Below, in pieces: positions 17,983-26,613 of a stretch of 64,000 nucleotides of DNA. The notes under the pieces are model-generated. The model searched no databases and had not been told where the DNA came from. It worked only from the letters and a program-made list of their open reading frames with translations. The stretch is from Methylococcales bacterium. Lineage in GTDB: Bacteria; Pseudomonadota; Gammaproteobacteria; Methylococcales; Methylomonadaceae. Position 1 is the first letter of the stretch. Each line of letters starts with the position of its first letter. The position numbers were made by a program, and so were the translations under genes. The DNA is taken from contig JAUZSN010000002.1 in NCBI GenBank assembly GCA_030949405.1, positions 496,001 to 560,000 on the forward strand, in the 5' to 3' direction.

Positions 17983-19164
17983 TTAAAACCGTAATTTAAA
18001 GGACGCGGTGATGAGATAATAGTTAAAATCATCAAAATTACCGTTGTTGTCATTACTCCAGCTATAACTCGCTTTACGATCAAAATATTCAATTCCTGCA
18101 TCAAATTTTAGGGATGACGTGGATGAAAAAAGGGATTTAATTTCTTTCGATAATTTTACTCCGCCTGATAACACGCCAAAGCTTGCCAAACGATAATCAC
18201 TGGAGTAATAATTTAAATCATCTTTAGAATCAAAATAAGGTTGGTAAAATTCGGCACTACTTTGGGTATAAAAACGCATTGATGTGCGTATTTGCCAGTC
18301 ATCAATGACGGGTTGGTGCCATGCCACTTCAAAGGTATGCGCTTGCACATCCCAGCTATCGGCATAAAAACGATAATCAATATGTAACGCGGCGTTATTT
18401 AAATTTTTAAAGTTTCGGACATAACGATTTAGCCAAGCCCATTTAAAACGTTCTTTGGGTCGGGTATCATCGGCAATACCACTAAATCTAAAAAATACGG
18501 ATTTATAAGGATCGGATAAAAATCCCGTATCATAAGAAAATGTCATATTGCTATTGATTAACGAGGCGGTATCAATAACCTGTGTGATACCTATGGAATA
18601 CTGTTGCGATAATTTATTACGCTGATAACTTAACCCCGTGGGTTCAATCTCATCAAATGCCAATGAAAACCCAGCGGATAATGTGGTTAATTTTTTATTA
18701 AAATCCCAGTTAAGGTTTGTATTCAAATAGCGGGATAAATAATCATGCTCACTGGAAATTCCTCCACCAATACCGACACTAACATCGTCCCAATAATGGT
18801 TAAACATTAAGCTGAGGGCATCCCGTTTTTCACGAATAGAGGCCCCGCTTAACACTTGTTTTGGTTTCGGCTTATCCGATTTATCATCAAAATCAGGGAC
18901 ATTAAACATAGGCGATGCCCCTGATAAGACATCACGGACTAAACCGATTTGAACGGACATTGATTTAGCAATAGGGGCGGATAGAGCGGCTTCATAGACA
19001 TGAGCCTGCATACGATCTTCACTCTCGCTGTAATAGCCATATTGAAAATCTGTATGATAGGTTTCATCGGTTCTTCCTGCCTCGGCGACCGAGATGATGC
19101 CTGGTAATGCGAGCGCGGCACAACTTAGACGACTAAGCAGTGATGTTTTTTTAGTTACAGCCAC
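17983..19164 (-). CDS. DUF3570-type putative outer-membrane barrel with ApbE acceptor motifs
   Basis: A 393-residue protein from the chosen GTG at 19164; the frame is open to a GTG at 19191. A signal peptide (K-K-T-S-L-L-S-R-L then a hydrophobic run ending S-V-A-E-A) precedes a mature chain of alternating polar/aromatic strands ending in Phe (F-K-L-R-F), as in outer-membrane beta-barrels. Two FMN-attachment-like motifs are present: D-V-L-S-G-A-S, encoded at 18913-18933, is a full match to D-x-x-S-G-A-S, and Q-V-L-S-G-A-S, encoded at 18838-18858, lacks only the Asp. The DUF3570 name is from memory of the family and its DUF4266 partner. Function is unknown; covalent flavinylation by the adjacent ApbE is inferred. 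Confidence 0.75.
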   Translation of the reverse strand: MAVTKKTSLLSRLSCAALALPGIISVAEAGRTDETYHTDFQYGYYSESEDRMQAHVYEAALSAPIAKSMSVQIGLVRDVLSGASPMFNVPDFDDKSDKPKPKQVLSGASIREKRDALSLMFNHYWDDVSVGIGGGISSEHDYLSRYLNTNLNWDFNKKLTTLSAGFSLAFDEIEPTGLSYQRNKLSQQYSIGITQVIDTASLINSNMTFSYDTGFLSDPYKSVFFRFSGIADDTRPKERFKWAWLNRYVRNFKNLNNAALHIDYRFYADSWDVQAHTFEVAWHQPVIDDWQIRTSMRFYTQSSAEFYQPYFDSKDDLNYYSSDYRLASFGVLSGGVKLSKEIKSLFSSTSSLKFDAGIEYFDRKASYSWSNDNNGNFDDFNYYLITASFKLRF

Positions 19165-19366
19165 AGCCACCGCCTCCTCCGCCATAACCACCCGAGGCGG
19201 CTTCTTTGCTAAATTGCATGTGTTGACGTAATCCCATTTCTAAGGCATCGGTATCTAAGGCCATATTTTCTTGAGCCAATTGACCGCGTTGCCATGATGA
19301 TACGGGCGAACACGCCAGTGTTATCATACAGATCAATAAATTAAGGGTTAATAATCGCATCATCAT
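19151..19366 (-). CDS. DUF4266-type small lipoprotein with Gly-rich C-G-C-N tail
   Basis: A 71-residue protein with a lipoprotein signal (hydrophobic stretch ending I-T-L-A-C, lipidated Cys at residue 19) and a C-terminus of Gly-Gly-Tyr then six Gly followed by C68-G-C70-N. Such ends are characteristic of the DUF4266 family, found beside DUF3570. Its ATG overlaps the stop of the thioredoxin gene (TAATG) and its 3' end overlaps the DUF3570 gene, so the cassette is tightly coupled. The vicinal C-G-C pair could be a thiol/disulfide or metal site; no function is established that I know of. Confidence 0.75.
   Translation of the reverse strand: MMMRLLTLNLLICMITLACSPVSSWQRGQLAQENMALDTDALEMGLRQHMQFSKEAASGGYGGGGGGCGCN
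19173..19180 (-). promoter_or_regulatory. Shine-Dalgarno embedded in the DUF4266 poly-Gly codons
   Basis: GGAGGAGG at 19180-19173 (minus strand) is formed by the glycine codons of the DUF4266 tail and lies 8 nt before a GTG at 19164, in frame with the DUF3570 signal peptide. This near-perfect ribosome site decides my start for DUF3570 and implies that glycine codon choice is constrained by initiation of the next gene. Confidence 0.6.
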
Positions 19367-19863
19367 TACTCAGCTAATAAGCCTTCTATTCTTTGTTTTA
19401 AATCCGCTTCATCCGTTGCTGAAAATCCTGAATGAATATGTCGGATCGTTCCTTTTTTATCAATTAAAAAAGAGGTTGGCATCGCATCGACCTGATAACG
19501 CTCAGGGACTTCGCCAAGGGAATCGCGTAAGACGGTGAAATGAATGGGGTTATCCTTTAAAAATTGACGGGCGGCTTCGGGTTCTTCATCTAAATTAATC
19601 GCAATGACTTCAAAGCCTTCTTGATGGTGGTTCTGATATAAGCGATCAAGTATTGGAAAAGAAACACGACAAGGGGCGCACCACGAGGCCCAAAAATCTA
19701 AATAAATAACCTTGCCTTTATAATCACTTAATGTAATTTTTTCAGTTGTTTTATTAATAGCGGGTAAAGAAAAAGCAGGGGCAGGGCTTTTTAATTCAAC
19801 TGCCGAAACAGAATAAGACAAGGCAATTAAAGGAAGGCTTAAAATTAGGGTTTTTATTATCAT
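19366..19863 (-). CDS. TlpA/ResA-like periplasmic thioredoxin
   Basis: A 165-residue exported thioredoxin-fold protein. A signal peptide (about 1-21) is followed by A-P-A-F-S-L-P and the redox motif W-C-A-P-C (C62, C65), then the cis-Pro loop A-M-P-T-S-F. This is the TlpA/ResA/AhpC-TSA-type reductant family that receives electrons from DsbD or CcdA and reduces a specific periplasmic partner. It is the first gene of the cassette TlpA-DUF4266-DUF3570-ApbE; an ACAGGTG ribosome site precedes the ATG. The partner may be the Cys-tailed DUF4266 lipoprotein. Confidence 0.85.
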   Translation of the reverse strand: MIIKTLILSLPLIALSYSVSAVELKSPAPAFSLPAINKTTEKITLSDYKGKVIYLDFWASWCAPCRVSFPILDRLYQNHHQEGFEVIAINLDEEPEAARQFLKDNPIHFTVLRDSLGEVPERYQVDAMPTSFLIDKKGTIRHIHSGFSATDEADLKQRIEGLLAE

Positions 19864-20248
19864 GGATCACCTGTAATAAAGTTAAGGGGGTTGAATTAAT
19901 AAGACGGATCAAATGACAGTGCAAAAAGTGTTATCAAGGGAGTAATTTGAAGAGAGATAAAAAATGAACAAATATTTTTTTGATTCGCCTTAAGAAACTA
20001 TAAAACACTTATCATGCCAATAGTTAATTAATATCCTAATCATTTGATATTTATAGAGAATATAAAAATAAAAAATTATATTGATAATAACTTTAGTTAA
20101 TAAGATACTGCAAAAAAAGTAGGATAAATAAAAAAATAACCATTTTTGCAGGGAAAGAAGAAATCGGTCATTTTATTTTATAGACCGCGTTTCCATTTAA
20201 TTTAGACTTTAAAAATATTAAAATTCACCGTCTCTTTTGGCCGTTTTT
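19864..20248. other. 385-bp AT-rich intergenic region
   Basis: Apart from the candidate TlpA-cassette promoter near its left edge, I see no open frame, RNA gene or clear terminator. The right part must hold the transcript end of the minus-strand kinase gene, but no good hairpin is apparent. Confidence 0.5.
19896..19924 (-). promoter_or_regulatory. Candidate sigma-70 promoter of the TlpA-DUF4266-DUF3570-apbE cassette
   Basis: On the minus strand TTGCAC (19924-19919) and TATTAA (19901-19896) are spaced by exactly 17 nt, about 33 bp before the TlpA ATG. Each hexamer deviates from consensus at two positions, so this is a moderate prediction. Confidence 0.4.
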
Positions 20249-21205
20249 TTAATTTTTTAGACCCTCATAATTAAAAACAGTGGTTAAAAATTGAAGCGGG
20301 GGAATCTGATTAATAGCCTCAGCAATCTGCATCATTTGGTGATGCTTATTAGAATTTTCTACACTCGGTGTATCAATATAATATTTCCAAAATCGCCAAG
20401 ATGATGTGGTGACGGCGGCATACTGGATAAAAATTTGTAATGTTTGTTTTTCGATGGCCGCTAAGGGTTGAATTTGTTGATAGCCTGCTACAAAAGCACG
20501 GGCTTTATCAAGGTTGATGACTTCATTTTGAGTACACAACCCTAAAATGCTCATTCCAAGATCAAAGCCTTGGTAATAATAACAAGCTTCCTCAAAATCA
20601 ATAAGGGCTTTAAGGCGGTTGTTTTCAAATAACACGTTATCATAGAATAAATCACCATGAATTAAGCAGTGACGAAGCTGAGGCGAAAGGTTTTCTTTAA
20701 AATACAGCTGTTGTTTTACTAACCATGCTTTATAGTCGGTATTAATTTTTTGATCCATGATTGCTGAGAAGCATTGTGATTCATACGCATGTTGATGCGG
20801 TAAATCATCAGGGACAGAAATTTGATGGAGCTTTGCCATTTCGCGCCCTATTTGGGCGAGCATTCCCGAATCTAATTGTTCAAGGGTATCGCCTTCAATA
20901 TAAATCTTGAGCATGACGGGTTTATCTTGATAACGTATGACAGGGGCATTGGTCACGGATAAGACTAAACGCGTAGTTGAAAAATTATTTTTTTCCAACC
21001 AAAGTAGTAATTTTCCAAGGTTAATCGCATCCTTTAAGGCTTTATCGTCACAAACGGTGAGAACATATTTTTCCTTCCGCGTTTGTAATAAATAGCTGGA
21101 ATTTCCCGCTCCGCCATTAATTGATTCAAAGTTGAGAACCGTTAAATCATAATTATTCGCAATAGCTTGAATATCATGAGCGGTCAATTGTGTGTAATTT
21201 GCCAT
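20249..21205 (-). CDS. APH-superfamily kinase (homoserine kinase II / hydroxylysine kinase-like)
   Basis: A 318-residue small-molecule kinase of the aminoglycoside phosphotransferase fold. It has an N-terminal N-G-G-A-G-N-S-S-Y-L-L nucleotide loop, a Lys-bearing strand, the catalytic Brenner motif H-G-D-L-F-Y-D-N-V-L-F near residue 184 and the metal motif I-D-F-E-E-A. The layout fits ThrB type II homoserine kinases and the related hydroxylysine kinases rather than antibiotic-modifying APHs. It lies 27 bp downstream of a 2-oxoglutarate dioxygenase gene on the same strand, suggesting that it phosphorylates a hydroxylated amino acid made by that enzyme. Substrate is inference. Confidence 0.65.
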   Translation of the reverse strand: MANYTQLTAHDIQAIANNYDLTVLNFESINGGAGNSSYLLQTRKEKYVLTVCDDKALKDAINLGKLLLWLEKNNFSTTRLVLSVTNAPVIRYQDKPVMLKIYIEGDTLEQLDSGMLAQIGREMAKLHQISVPDDLPHQHAYESQCFSAIMDQKINTDYKAWLVKQQLYFKENLSPQLRHCLIHGDLFYDNVLFENNRLKALIDFEEACYYYQGFDLGMSILGLCTQNEVINLDKARAFVAGYQQIQPLAAIEKQTLQIFIQYAAVTTSSWRFWKYYIDTPSVENSNKHHQMMQIAEAINQIPPLQFLTTVFNYEGLKN

Positions 21206-21232
21206 AAAAAATTATTATTTGAAATTTAAAAA

Positions 21233-21965
21233 TTAAGGACGCTTAAGATCAGAAACATGAGAATAGCCAATTATTAAAATATCACGAATGGCCTTTTCAT
21301 TTTTATTCTTCGGGTAGACCGAGCTTACACTGTGCATGACATGGGGATCCCATATTACAATCGAATCCATTGTTTGTTGTAAGGCGACACTTTTGAGGGG
21401 CTGTTTATTATTATCATAAATAGTATTAATACCGCCTAGTGTATTTTTACGTCCCATTAAATGGATGCAGACAAAATCATTTTCATCATGATGAATCCCT
21501 TCTGGGGTAGGCTCCCCTATCTCATTATCCGTTCCAATAACTCGTATTTGATGAAGGTCAAGCCGCCACGGTTGTTGTTTTTTTTCACGAGACAGTGGGA
21601 ACTGTTCAAAATCAAATTTAATTAAGGCCTGTAGAAATTTATTCGTTAATGTGGACTTAAATAAGGGGGCTAATTTGCGTTGAACGCCCCCTGCATAGCT
21701 ATTAATCGTATCATCTTGAAAATAGGGAGTAAAAGGAAAGGGTAATATTTCCTCCGTAGAGGGCAAAAAATAAAAATAGCCAAAACGTCGTAACCGAAAT
21801 CGCGCCCCGTCTTTTAAATAATTATCAAGTTTTAGATTATTCCAATCTTTTTGGAATGACTGTTTAGCCGTTTCTAGTTGGGTGGGAATATTTATTTCAT
21901 CTGCTGAGAGATAAGCATAGTTTTTTTTCTAATTCCAAGTAAATAGTACGATCAATGGTAATCAT
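21233..21965 (-). pseudogene. 2-oxoglutarate/Fe(II) amino-acid hydroxylase (BsmA/IDO-like), frameshifted
   Basis: The ORF from 21766 is only the C-terminal 177 residues. Reading upstream from the ATG at 21965 gives M-I-T-I-D-R-T-I-Y-L-E-L-E-K, then an A8 run (plus-strand T8 at 21921-21928) shifts frame. Removing one A joins it to N-Y-A-Y-L-S-A-D-E-I and onward through R-F-R-L-R-R-F-G-Y-F into the downstream frame, giving a coherent protein of about 243 residues. Iron ligands are visible as H-H-D-E-N-D and W-D-P-H-V-M-H-S. The family hydroxylates free L-amino acids such as isoleucine. Whether the extra A is real, slippage-prone or a sequencing error cannot be told here. Confidence 0.75.
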
Positions 21966-22004
21966 GTTTATTATCCTTTTATATCTGAAGCGATGAATTG
22001 TGAC

Positions 22005-24125
22005 TTAATGATCATTTTTTGAGGAAATAGCGGCTTTAATACAGCGTAAAATCCCATAATCATAACGGGCTTCAAATAATTCAAAAATAGGTTTGATTGT
22101 ATTTTCGTGTTCTTTGGGCAACGCTAAAAAAGCCGTTTGAATTTGTTGAATGGTTACGTCAGGTAAGTCAATTACATTTTTTAAGGTCAGTCCACCCACT
22201 TCGATCACATCGGCTAAGTGGCCATAAATTGTTGTCGTTTTAACGCCACGGTTCAAGGCAATATCTTCAACTGTCATCGCCGTGTTAAATAAATGGAGCG
22301 TTTCGGCGACCGTCTCACTAATTCCTTGTTGTTGGTTGATATAGGTTTGAATGACGGTAATAAACGCATCTGCATAACGTTCTAGTTTACGCTCACCCAC
22401 CCCTGAAATGGGGGCCATTTCTGCGCGGGTCAGGGGTTTAACCGTCATGATTTCAGCAAGGGTTGTATCATGAAAAATTATATAAGCGGGAACGTCCTGT
22501 TCTTTCGCTATTTCAAGCCGTTTGGCTTGTAAGGCTTTCCACAAAACTCCTTCACGCTGTTGGCGTTGAGTTTTTTTGTATTGACTTTTATTCGTGCTAA
22601 CGTTGTCCATTCGTAAAATTAGGGGATGTTCGCCGCGTAAAATAGGACGGGATTGTTCGGTTAATTTAAAGGTTCCATAATTTTCAAAATCAACACCGAT
22701 TAGATTTTTAGCGACTAATTGTCTTAATACCGAGTGCCACTGTTTTTCATTTAAGGCGTTACCTATTCCAAAGGTTGATTGTTGATGGTGATTATTTTTA
22801 AGAATTCGCTCATCACTGATTCCAAGTAATACATTGATAAGGTACGCCCCTCCAAAGCGTTGCCCTGTTCGATAAATACACGATAAAAGTTGTTGTGCCG
22901 CAAGGGTTGCATCCCATGTTTCAGCAGGTTCAAGGCAGGTATCACAATTGCCACAGGGGGGATGCTGAGTTTCTCCAAAATAATGAAGTAAAATTTGGCG
23001 ACGGCATTGTATGGATTCGCATAAAGCCAGCATCGTATCCAGTTTATGTAACTGAACCTGTTTATGTTGAGGATCACTCTGGCCATTCATTAACAGGCGT
23101 TTGAGTAAGACCACATCTTGCATACCATAACTCATCCACGCATTGGCAGGCAGGCCGTCTCGTCCTGCTCGTCCTGTTTCTTGATAATAGCCTTCAACAC
23201 TTTTCGGTAAATCTAAATGGGCAACAAAACGCACATTGGGCTTATCAATTCCCATACCAAAAGCGATGGTTGCAACAATAATTATTTTTTCTTGCGTTAA
23301 AAAATACTGTTGATGGCGGGCGCGCGTTTGGTGATCCATTCCTGCATGATAAGGATAGGCATTCAAGCCCTGTTCTCTTAGCCAGATAGCGGTTGCTTCC
23401 ACTTTTTTACGCGAGAGGCAATAGACAATGCCTGCATCCTCCCAATGTTCTGTTTGAATAAAATTTAAGAGTTGTTGTTTGGGATTTCTTTTAGGAATGA
23501 TTCGGTAGCGAATATTAGGACGATCAAAGCCACTAATAAAAATTTGAGCGCGATCTAAGGCTAAATTTTTAATGATTTCTTCGCGTGTTTTTTCATCCGC
23601 TGTTGCCGTTAGGGCGATGCGTGGAATGTGAGGAAAATGCTGATGTAATAATGATAATTGTAAATAATCGACCCGAAAATCATGCCCCCATTGGGAAACA
23701 CAATGGGCTTCATCAATGGCAAATAAAGAAATAGTAAGCTGGGCCAATAGTGATAAGGTACGGGGCTGCACTAAGCGTTCAGGGGCAATATAAACTAAAT
23801 CTAACTCATCATTTTGCATTTGCTGTTCAATCTGATGAGCCGCGTGTGCCGATAGGGATGAATTAATAAAAGCGGCTTTAATTCCCAATTGATGCAAAGC
23901 GGTCACTTGATCTTGCATTAAGGCAATTAGGGGGGAAATAACAATGGCAACCCCTTCTTTAAGCAGAGCGGGTAATTGGTAGCACAGTGATTTTCCGCCG
24001 CCTGTTGGCATTAGAACTAACGCATCGCCGCCTTTTAAAAGCTGTTCGATAATCGGTTGTTGTTGGCCTCTAAAGCTATCATAACCAAAGGTAGATTTTA
24101 AAATGGCAAGCGGGTTATTTTCCAT
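22005..24125 (-). CDS. recQ: ATP-dependent DNA helicase RecQ
   Basis: A 706-residue 3'-5' superfamily 2 helicase of recombination and repair. Motifs are F-R-G-Q-Q-Q at the start (Q-motif region), Walker [32 protein letters not shown], and zinc cysteines C-R-R-Q and C-G-N-C-D-T-C. A winged helix and an HRDC domain (about 520-600) follow. It is roughly 100 residues longer than E. coli RecQ; the extra C-terminal part (about 610-706) contains a T-V-E-D-I-A[14 protein letters not shown] helix-turn-helix, as in the HTH_40-type extension of other RecQ proteins. It is divergent from gshA. Confidence 0.93.
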   Translation of the reverse strand: MENNPLAILKSTFGYDSFRGQQQPIIEQLLKGGDALVLMPTGGGKSLCYQLPALLKEGVAIVISPLIALMQDQVTALHQLGIKAAFINSSLSAHAAHQIEQQMQNDELDLVYIAPERLVQPRTLSLLAQLTISLFAIDEAHCVSQWGHDFRVDYLQLSLLHQHFPHIPRIALTATADEKTREEIIKNLALDRAQIFISGFDRPNIRYRIIPKRNPKQQLLNFIQTEHWEDAGIVYCLSRKKVEATAIWLREQGLNAYPYHAGMDHQTRARHQQYFLTQEKIIIVATIAFGMGIDKPNVRFVAHLDLPKSVEGYYQETGRAGRDGLPANAWMSYGMQDVVLLKRLLMNGQSDPQHKQVQLHKLDTMLALCESIQCRRQILLHYFGETQHPPCGNCDTCLEPAETWDATLAAQQLLSCIYRTGQRFGGAYLINVLLGISDERILKNNHHQQSTFGIGNALNEKQWHSVLRQLVAKNLIGVDFENYGTFKLTEQSRPILRGEHPLILRMDNVSTNKSQYKKTQRQQREGVLWKALQAKRLEIAKEQDVPAYIIFHDTTLAEIMTVKPLTRAEMAPISGVGERKLERYADAFITVIQTYINQQQGISETVAETLHLFNTAMTVEDIALNRGVKTTTIYGHLADVIEVGGLTLKNVIDLPDVTIQQIQTAFLALPKEHENTIKPIFELFEARYDYGILRCIKAAISSKNDH

Positions 24126-24236
24126 AATGACTCCTAATTTATTAGTACTTGCTATGAGATAGTGTTTTTTTGAAACCTTTAAAGCTTTATAATAGCGTGT
24201 TTCCCCCTAACGCTTTACCGCGCGAGAACATTTTTT

Positions 24237-25820
24237 ATGACTCAGTCAAAGCCTTCACGTTTACGTTATCTTGTTGATAATAACAAACAACATCTTCTTT
24301 GTAACGGACTTAAAGGGTTAGAAAAAGAAAGTCTTAGAGTGTCTAATCAGGGAATGATTGCGACAACCCCGCATCCTTATGTTTTGGGGTCGGCATTAAC
24401 CCACTCTTCAATTACAACCGATTATTCTGAGTCGTTATTAGAGTTTATTACGCCTCCTTTTGCAGATATAAAACAAACTCTTGAATTTTTACATCAAACG
24501 CATCAGTTTGTGACTGAGAATTTAGAGGATGAAATGTTACTTGCAACCAGTATGCCCTGTGGTATTAATGGAGATGAGAGTATTCCCATTGCTCACTATG
24601 GGTATTCAAATATTGGACAAATGAAACATATTTATCGGCAAGGTTTGTCGTACCGATACGGTCGAACAATGCAGTCTATTGCGGGAATTCATTTTAATTA
24701 TTCAGTTCCTCAACCGTTATGGCTTATTTTAAAACAGCAATCGGATAAGACAACCCAATCATTAACGGATTTTATTTCAGACGGTTATTTTGGGTTAATT
24801 AGAAATTTTCAGCGGCAAGGGTGGTTAATTTTATATTTATTTGGGGCATCGTCGGCTATTTGTAAAAGTTTTTTTAAAAGCCGCCCTCAATTGATGTCTC
24901 AGTTTGATGAGTTGGATGCTCATACGTTGTACTATCCTTTTGCAACCTCATTGCGAATGAGTGATATTGGTTATAAAAGCACGAATCAAGCTAATTTGAA
25001 AATTGATTATAATAGTTTAAAGGGCTATGTAGATACCTTAGCGGTTGCGATGAACACCCCGTATCCTGATTATGAGTCCATTGGGGTTAAGGCGAATGGG
25101 GATTATAAACAGCTCAGTCCGAATACGTTACAAATTGAAAATGAATTTTATAGTACCGTACGACCTAAACAAACGATCCATTCAGGTGAAAAACCTACCT
25201 TGGCTCTTAAAAATCGGGGCATTGAGTATGTGGAAATTCGTTCATTAGATTTAGATGTTTTTAATCCGATTGGCATTGATGAAACTAAAGCCCGATTTGT
25301 AGAGGCATTTTTATTGCAGTGTTTGTTAGAAGAGAGTCCGTTACACAATACTGATGAGCAGGACATAAATAACAGCAATCAAATCGCGGTGGCTCATGGA
25401 GGAAGAGAGCCTAGCATAAAGATTAACCGACAAGGGCAGATGATTCCGCTACGTACTTGGGCGAATGATATTTTGCAGGCAATGCAGCCCATTTGTGACA
25501 TTTTAGATGCAGGTAAACGTGATAAGCCTTATAGTGCGGCCTTAAAAGAACAGCAAGCTCGCGTTAATGATGCTGATTTAACCCCATCAGCTCGAATTTT
25601 ACAGGCCATGAAACAGCAACAACAGCCTTTTGGTTGTTTTGGGTTAGACGCCTCTAAAAAACATAACGATTATTTTAAATCTCAAGCACCTTTAGATCAG
25701 GCGATGGTCGCACAATTTAAAGAAATGGCGGAAAAATCACATCGTCAACAGCAACAAATTGAAGCGAATGATGTCCTAAGTTTTGATGATTTTTTAACGC
25801 AGTATTTTGCACAACATTAA
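24237..25820 (+). CDS. gshA: Glutamate-cysteine ligase (E. coli type)
   Basis: A 527-residue enzyme making gamma-glutamylcysteine from glutamate, cysteine and ATP, the first step of glutathione synthesis. Family strings include L-K-G-L-E-K-E-S-L-R-V, T-D-Y-S-E-S-L-L-E-F-I-T-P, Q-S-I-A-G-I-H-F-N-Y-S and Y-V-E-I-R-S-L-D-L-D-V-F-N-P. The length fits E. coli GshA (518). In methylotrophs glutathione also matters for formaldehyde detoxification. A TATAAT lies at 24188-24193 about 45 bp upstream, but without a good -35. Confidence 0.95.
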   Translation: MTQSKPSRLRYLVDNNKQHLLCNGLKGLEKESLRVSNQGMIATTPHPYVLGSALTHSSITTDYSESLLEFITPPFADIKQTLEFLHQTHQFVTENLEDEMLLATSMPCGINGDESIPIAHYGYSNIGQMKHIYRQGLSYRYGRTMQSIAGIHFNYSVPQPLWLILKQQSDKTTQSLTDFISDGYFGLIRNFQRQGWLILYLFGASSAICKSFFKSRPQLMSQFDELDAHTLYYPFATSLRMSDIGYKSTNQANLKIDYNSLKGYVDTLAVAMNTPYPDYESIGVKANGDYKQLSPNTLQIENEFYSTVRPKQTIHSGEKPTLALKNRGIEYVEIRSLDLDVFNPIGIDETKARFVEAFLLQCLLEESPLHNTDEQDINNSNQIAVAHGGREPSIKINRQGQMIPLRTWANDILQAMQPICDILDAGKRDKPYSAALKEQQARVNDADLTPSARILQAMKQQQQPFGCFGLDASKKHNDYFKSQAPLDQAMVAQFKEMAEKSHRQQQQIEANDVLSFDDFLTQYFAQH

Positions 25821-25834
25821 ACTTATTATTAATT

Positions 25835-26545
25835 ATGATAAAACACAGATATTTTTTTTCTTTAGTCATCGGTACGGTCTTCTTAGCGAGTCCTTTATAT
25901 GCTGAATCAAAACCTGTAATGCCTTCAAAGACGGCGCAATCGACCGCTATAGCGGGGAAGGTGACGGAAATATTAAATGTTACAGGCTATACCTATGTTG
26001 AAGTCGATACGGGAAAACAAAAAGTGTGGGCAGCCGCCCCTACAACGACCTTGGCAGTGGGTGATAAGGTTTCTTTTTCACCGACCATGCCTATGGAAAA
26101 TTTTCATAGTAAATCGCTAAAACGTGATTTTCCAGTGGTTTATTTTATTGGTGGCTTTATAACAGACAAAGCGACACCCGCTGTGAAATCTACATCCAAA
26201 CATAAAAGAACAGAACCTAAGCCGCCTGTCGCGTTAGTTAAAAAAATTGAGCCACTCACGGGTGGAAAAACGATTGTTGAAATTTATAAAGAGAAAGCCG
26301 TCTTAAAAGGTAAAACTATTCGTATTCGTGGCCTAGTGACTAAATTTACTGCGGGTGTTATGGGGAAAAACTGGATTCATATTCGCGATAACAGTACGCT
26401 TGATGATTTAACGGTTACAACGAATAGCGTGACGAAATTGGATGATGTTGTTGTTATCGAGGGTGCGTTAGTTTTAGATAAAGATTTTGGCTATGGCTAT
26501 GTTTATCCTGTCATGCTTGAAAATGCAAAAATTATTAAAAAATAA
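25835..26545 (+). CDS. Periplasmic NrfJ/OB-fold-like protein, function unknown
   Basis: A 236-residue exported protein (signal peptide about 1-23, cut after P-L-Y-A). The N-terminal half (about 38-115) has G-K-V-x-E-I-L-x-V-x-x-Y-T-Y-V-E-V-D and ends V-Y-F-I-G-G-F, as in small NrfJ-related periplasmic proteins. A Lys/Pro-rich linker leads to an OB-like C-terminal domain (about 150-235) with I-R-G-L-V-T-K, G-K-N-W-I-H-I-R-D and V-I-E-G-A-L-V-L-D-K-D-F-G-Y-G-Y. It sits 14 bp after gshA and may be co-transcribed. I do not know a biochemical role; the name is by resemblance only. Confidence 0.6.
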   Translation: MIKHRYFFSLVIGTVFLASPLYAESKPVMPSKTAQSTAIAGKVTEILNVTGYTYVEVDTGKQKVWAAAPTTTLAVGDKVSFSPTMPMENFHSKSLKRDFPVVYFIGGFITDKATPAVKSTSKHKRTEPKPPVALVKKIEPLTGGKTIVEIYKEKAVLKGKTIRIRGLVTKFTAGVMGKNWIHIRDNSTLDDLTVTTNSVTKLDDVVVIEGALVLDKDFGYGYVYPVMLENAKIIKK

Positions 26546-26586
26546 TTTTAAGCTCGGGTTTTTAAAACGCTAAATACGAATGAGTA

Positions 26587-26612
26587 TAGAGACGTGAAGC
26601 TTCACGTCTCTA
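26587..26612. repeat. Perfect 26-nt palindrome (TAGAGACGTGAAG and its complement)
   Basis: TAGAGACGTGAAG at 26587-26599 is followed without a loop by its exact reverse complement CTTCACGTCTCTA to 26612. It lies between the NrfJ-like gene and the Popeye-type gene, which are convergent, and shares GAGAC arms with the inverted repeats at 9320-9345 and 54271-54292. It could act as a bidirectional transcription terminator or be a dispersed REP-like unit. Confidence 0.75.
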
Positions 26613-26613
26613 C

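Noticed and set aside
21233-21766. Complete 177-residue dioxygenase starting at 21766
   Set aside because: The conserved N-terminal part is clearly readable upstream in another frame up to an ATG at 21965, so this start is internal.
24170-24193. gshA promoter formed by TTGAAA and TATAAT
   Set aside because: The hexamers are only 12 nt apart, too close for sigma-70, so I only mention the TATAAT.
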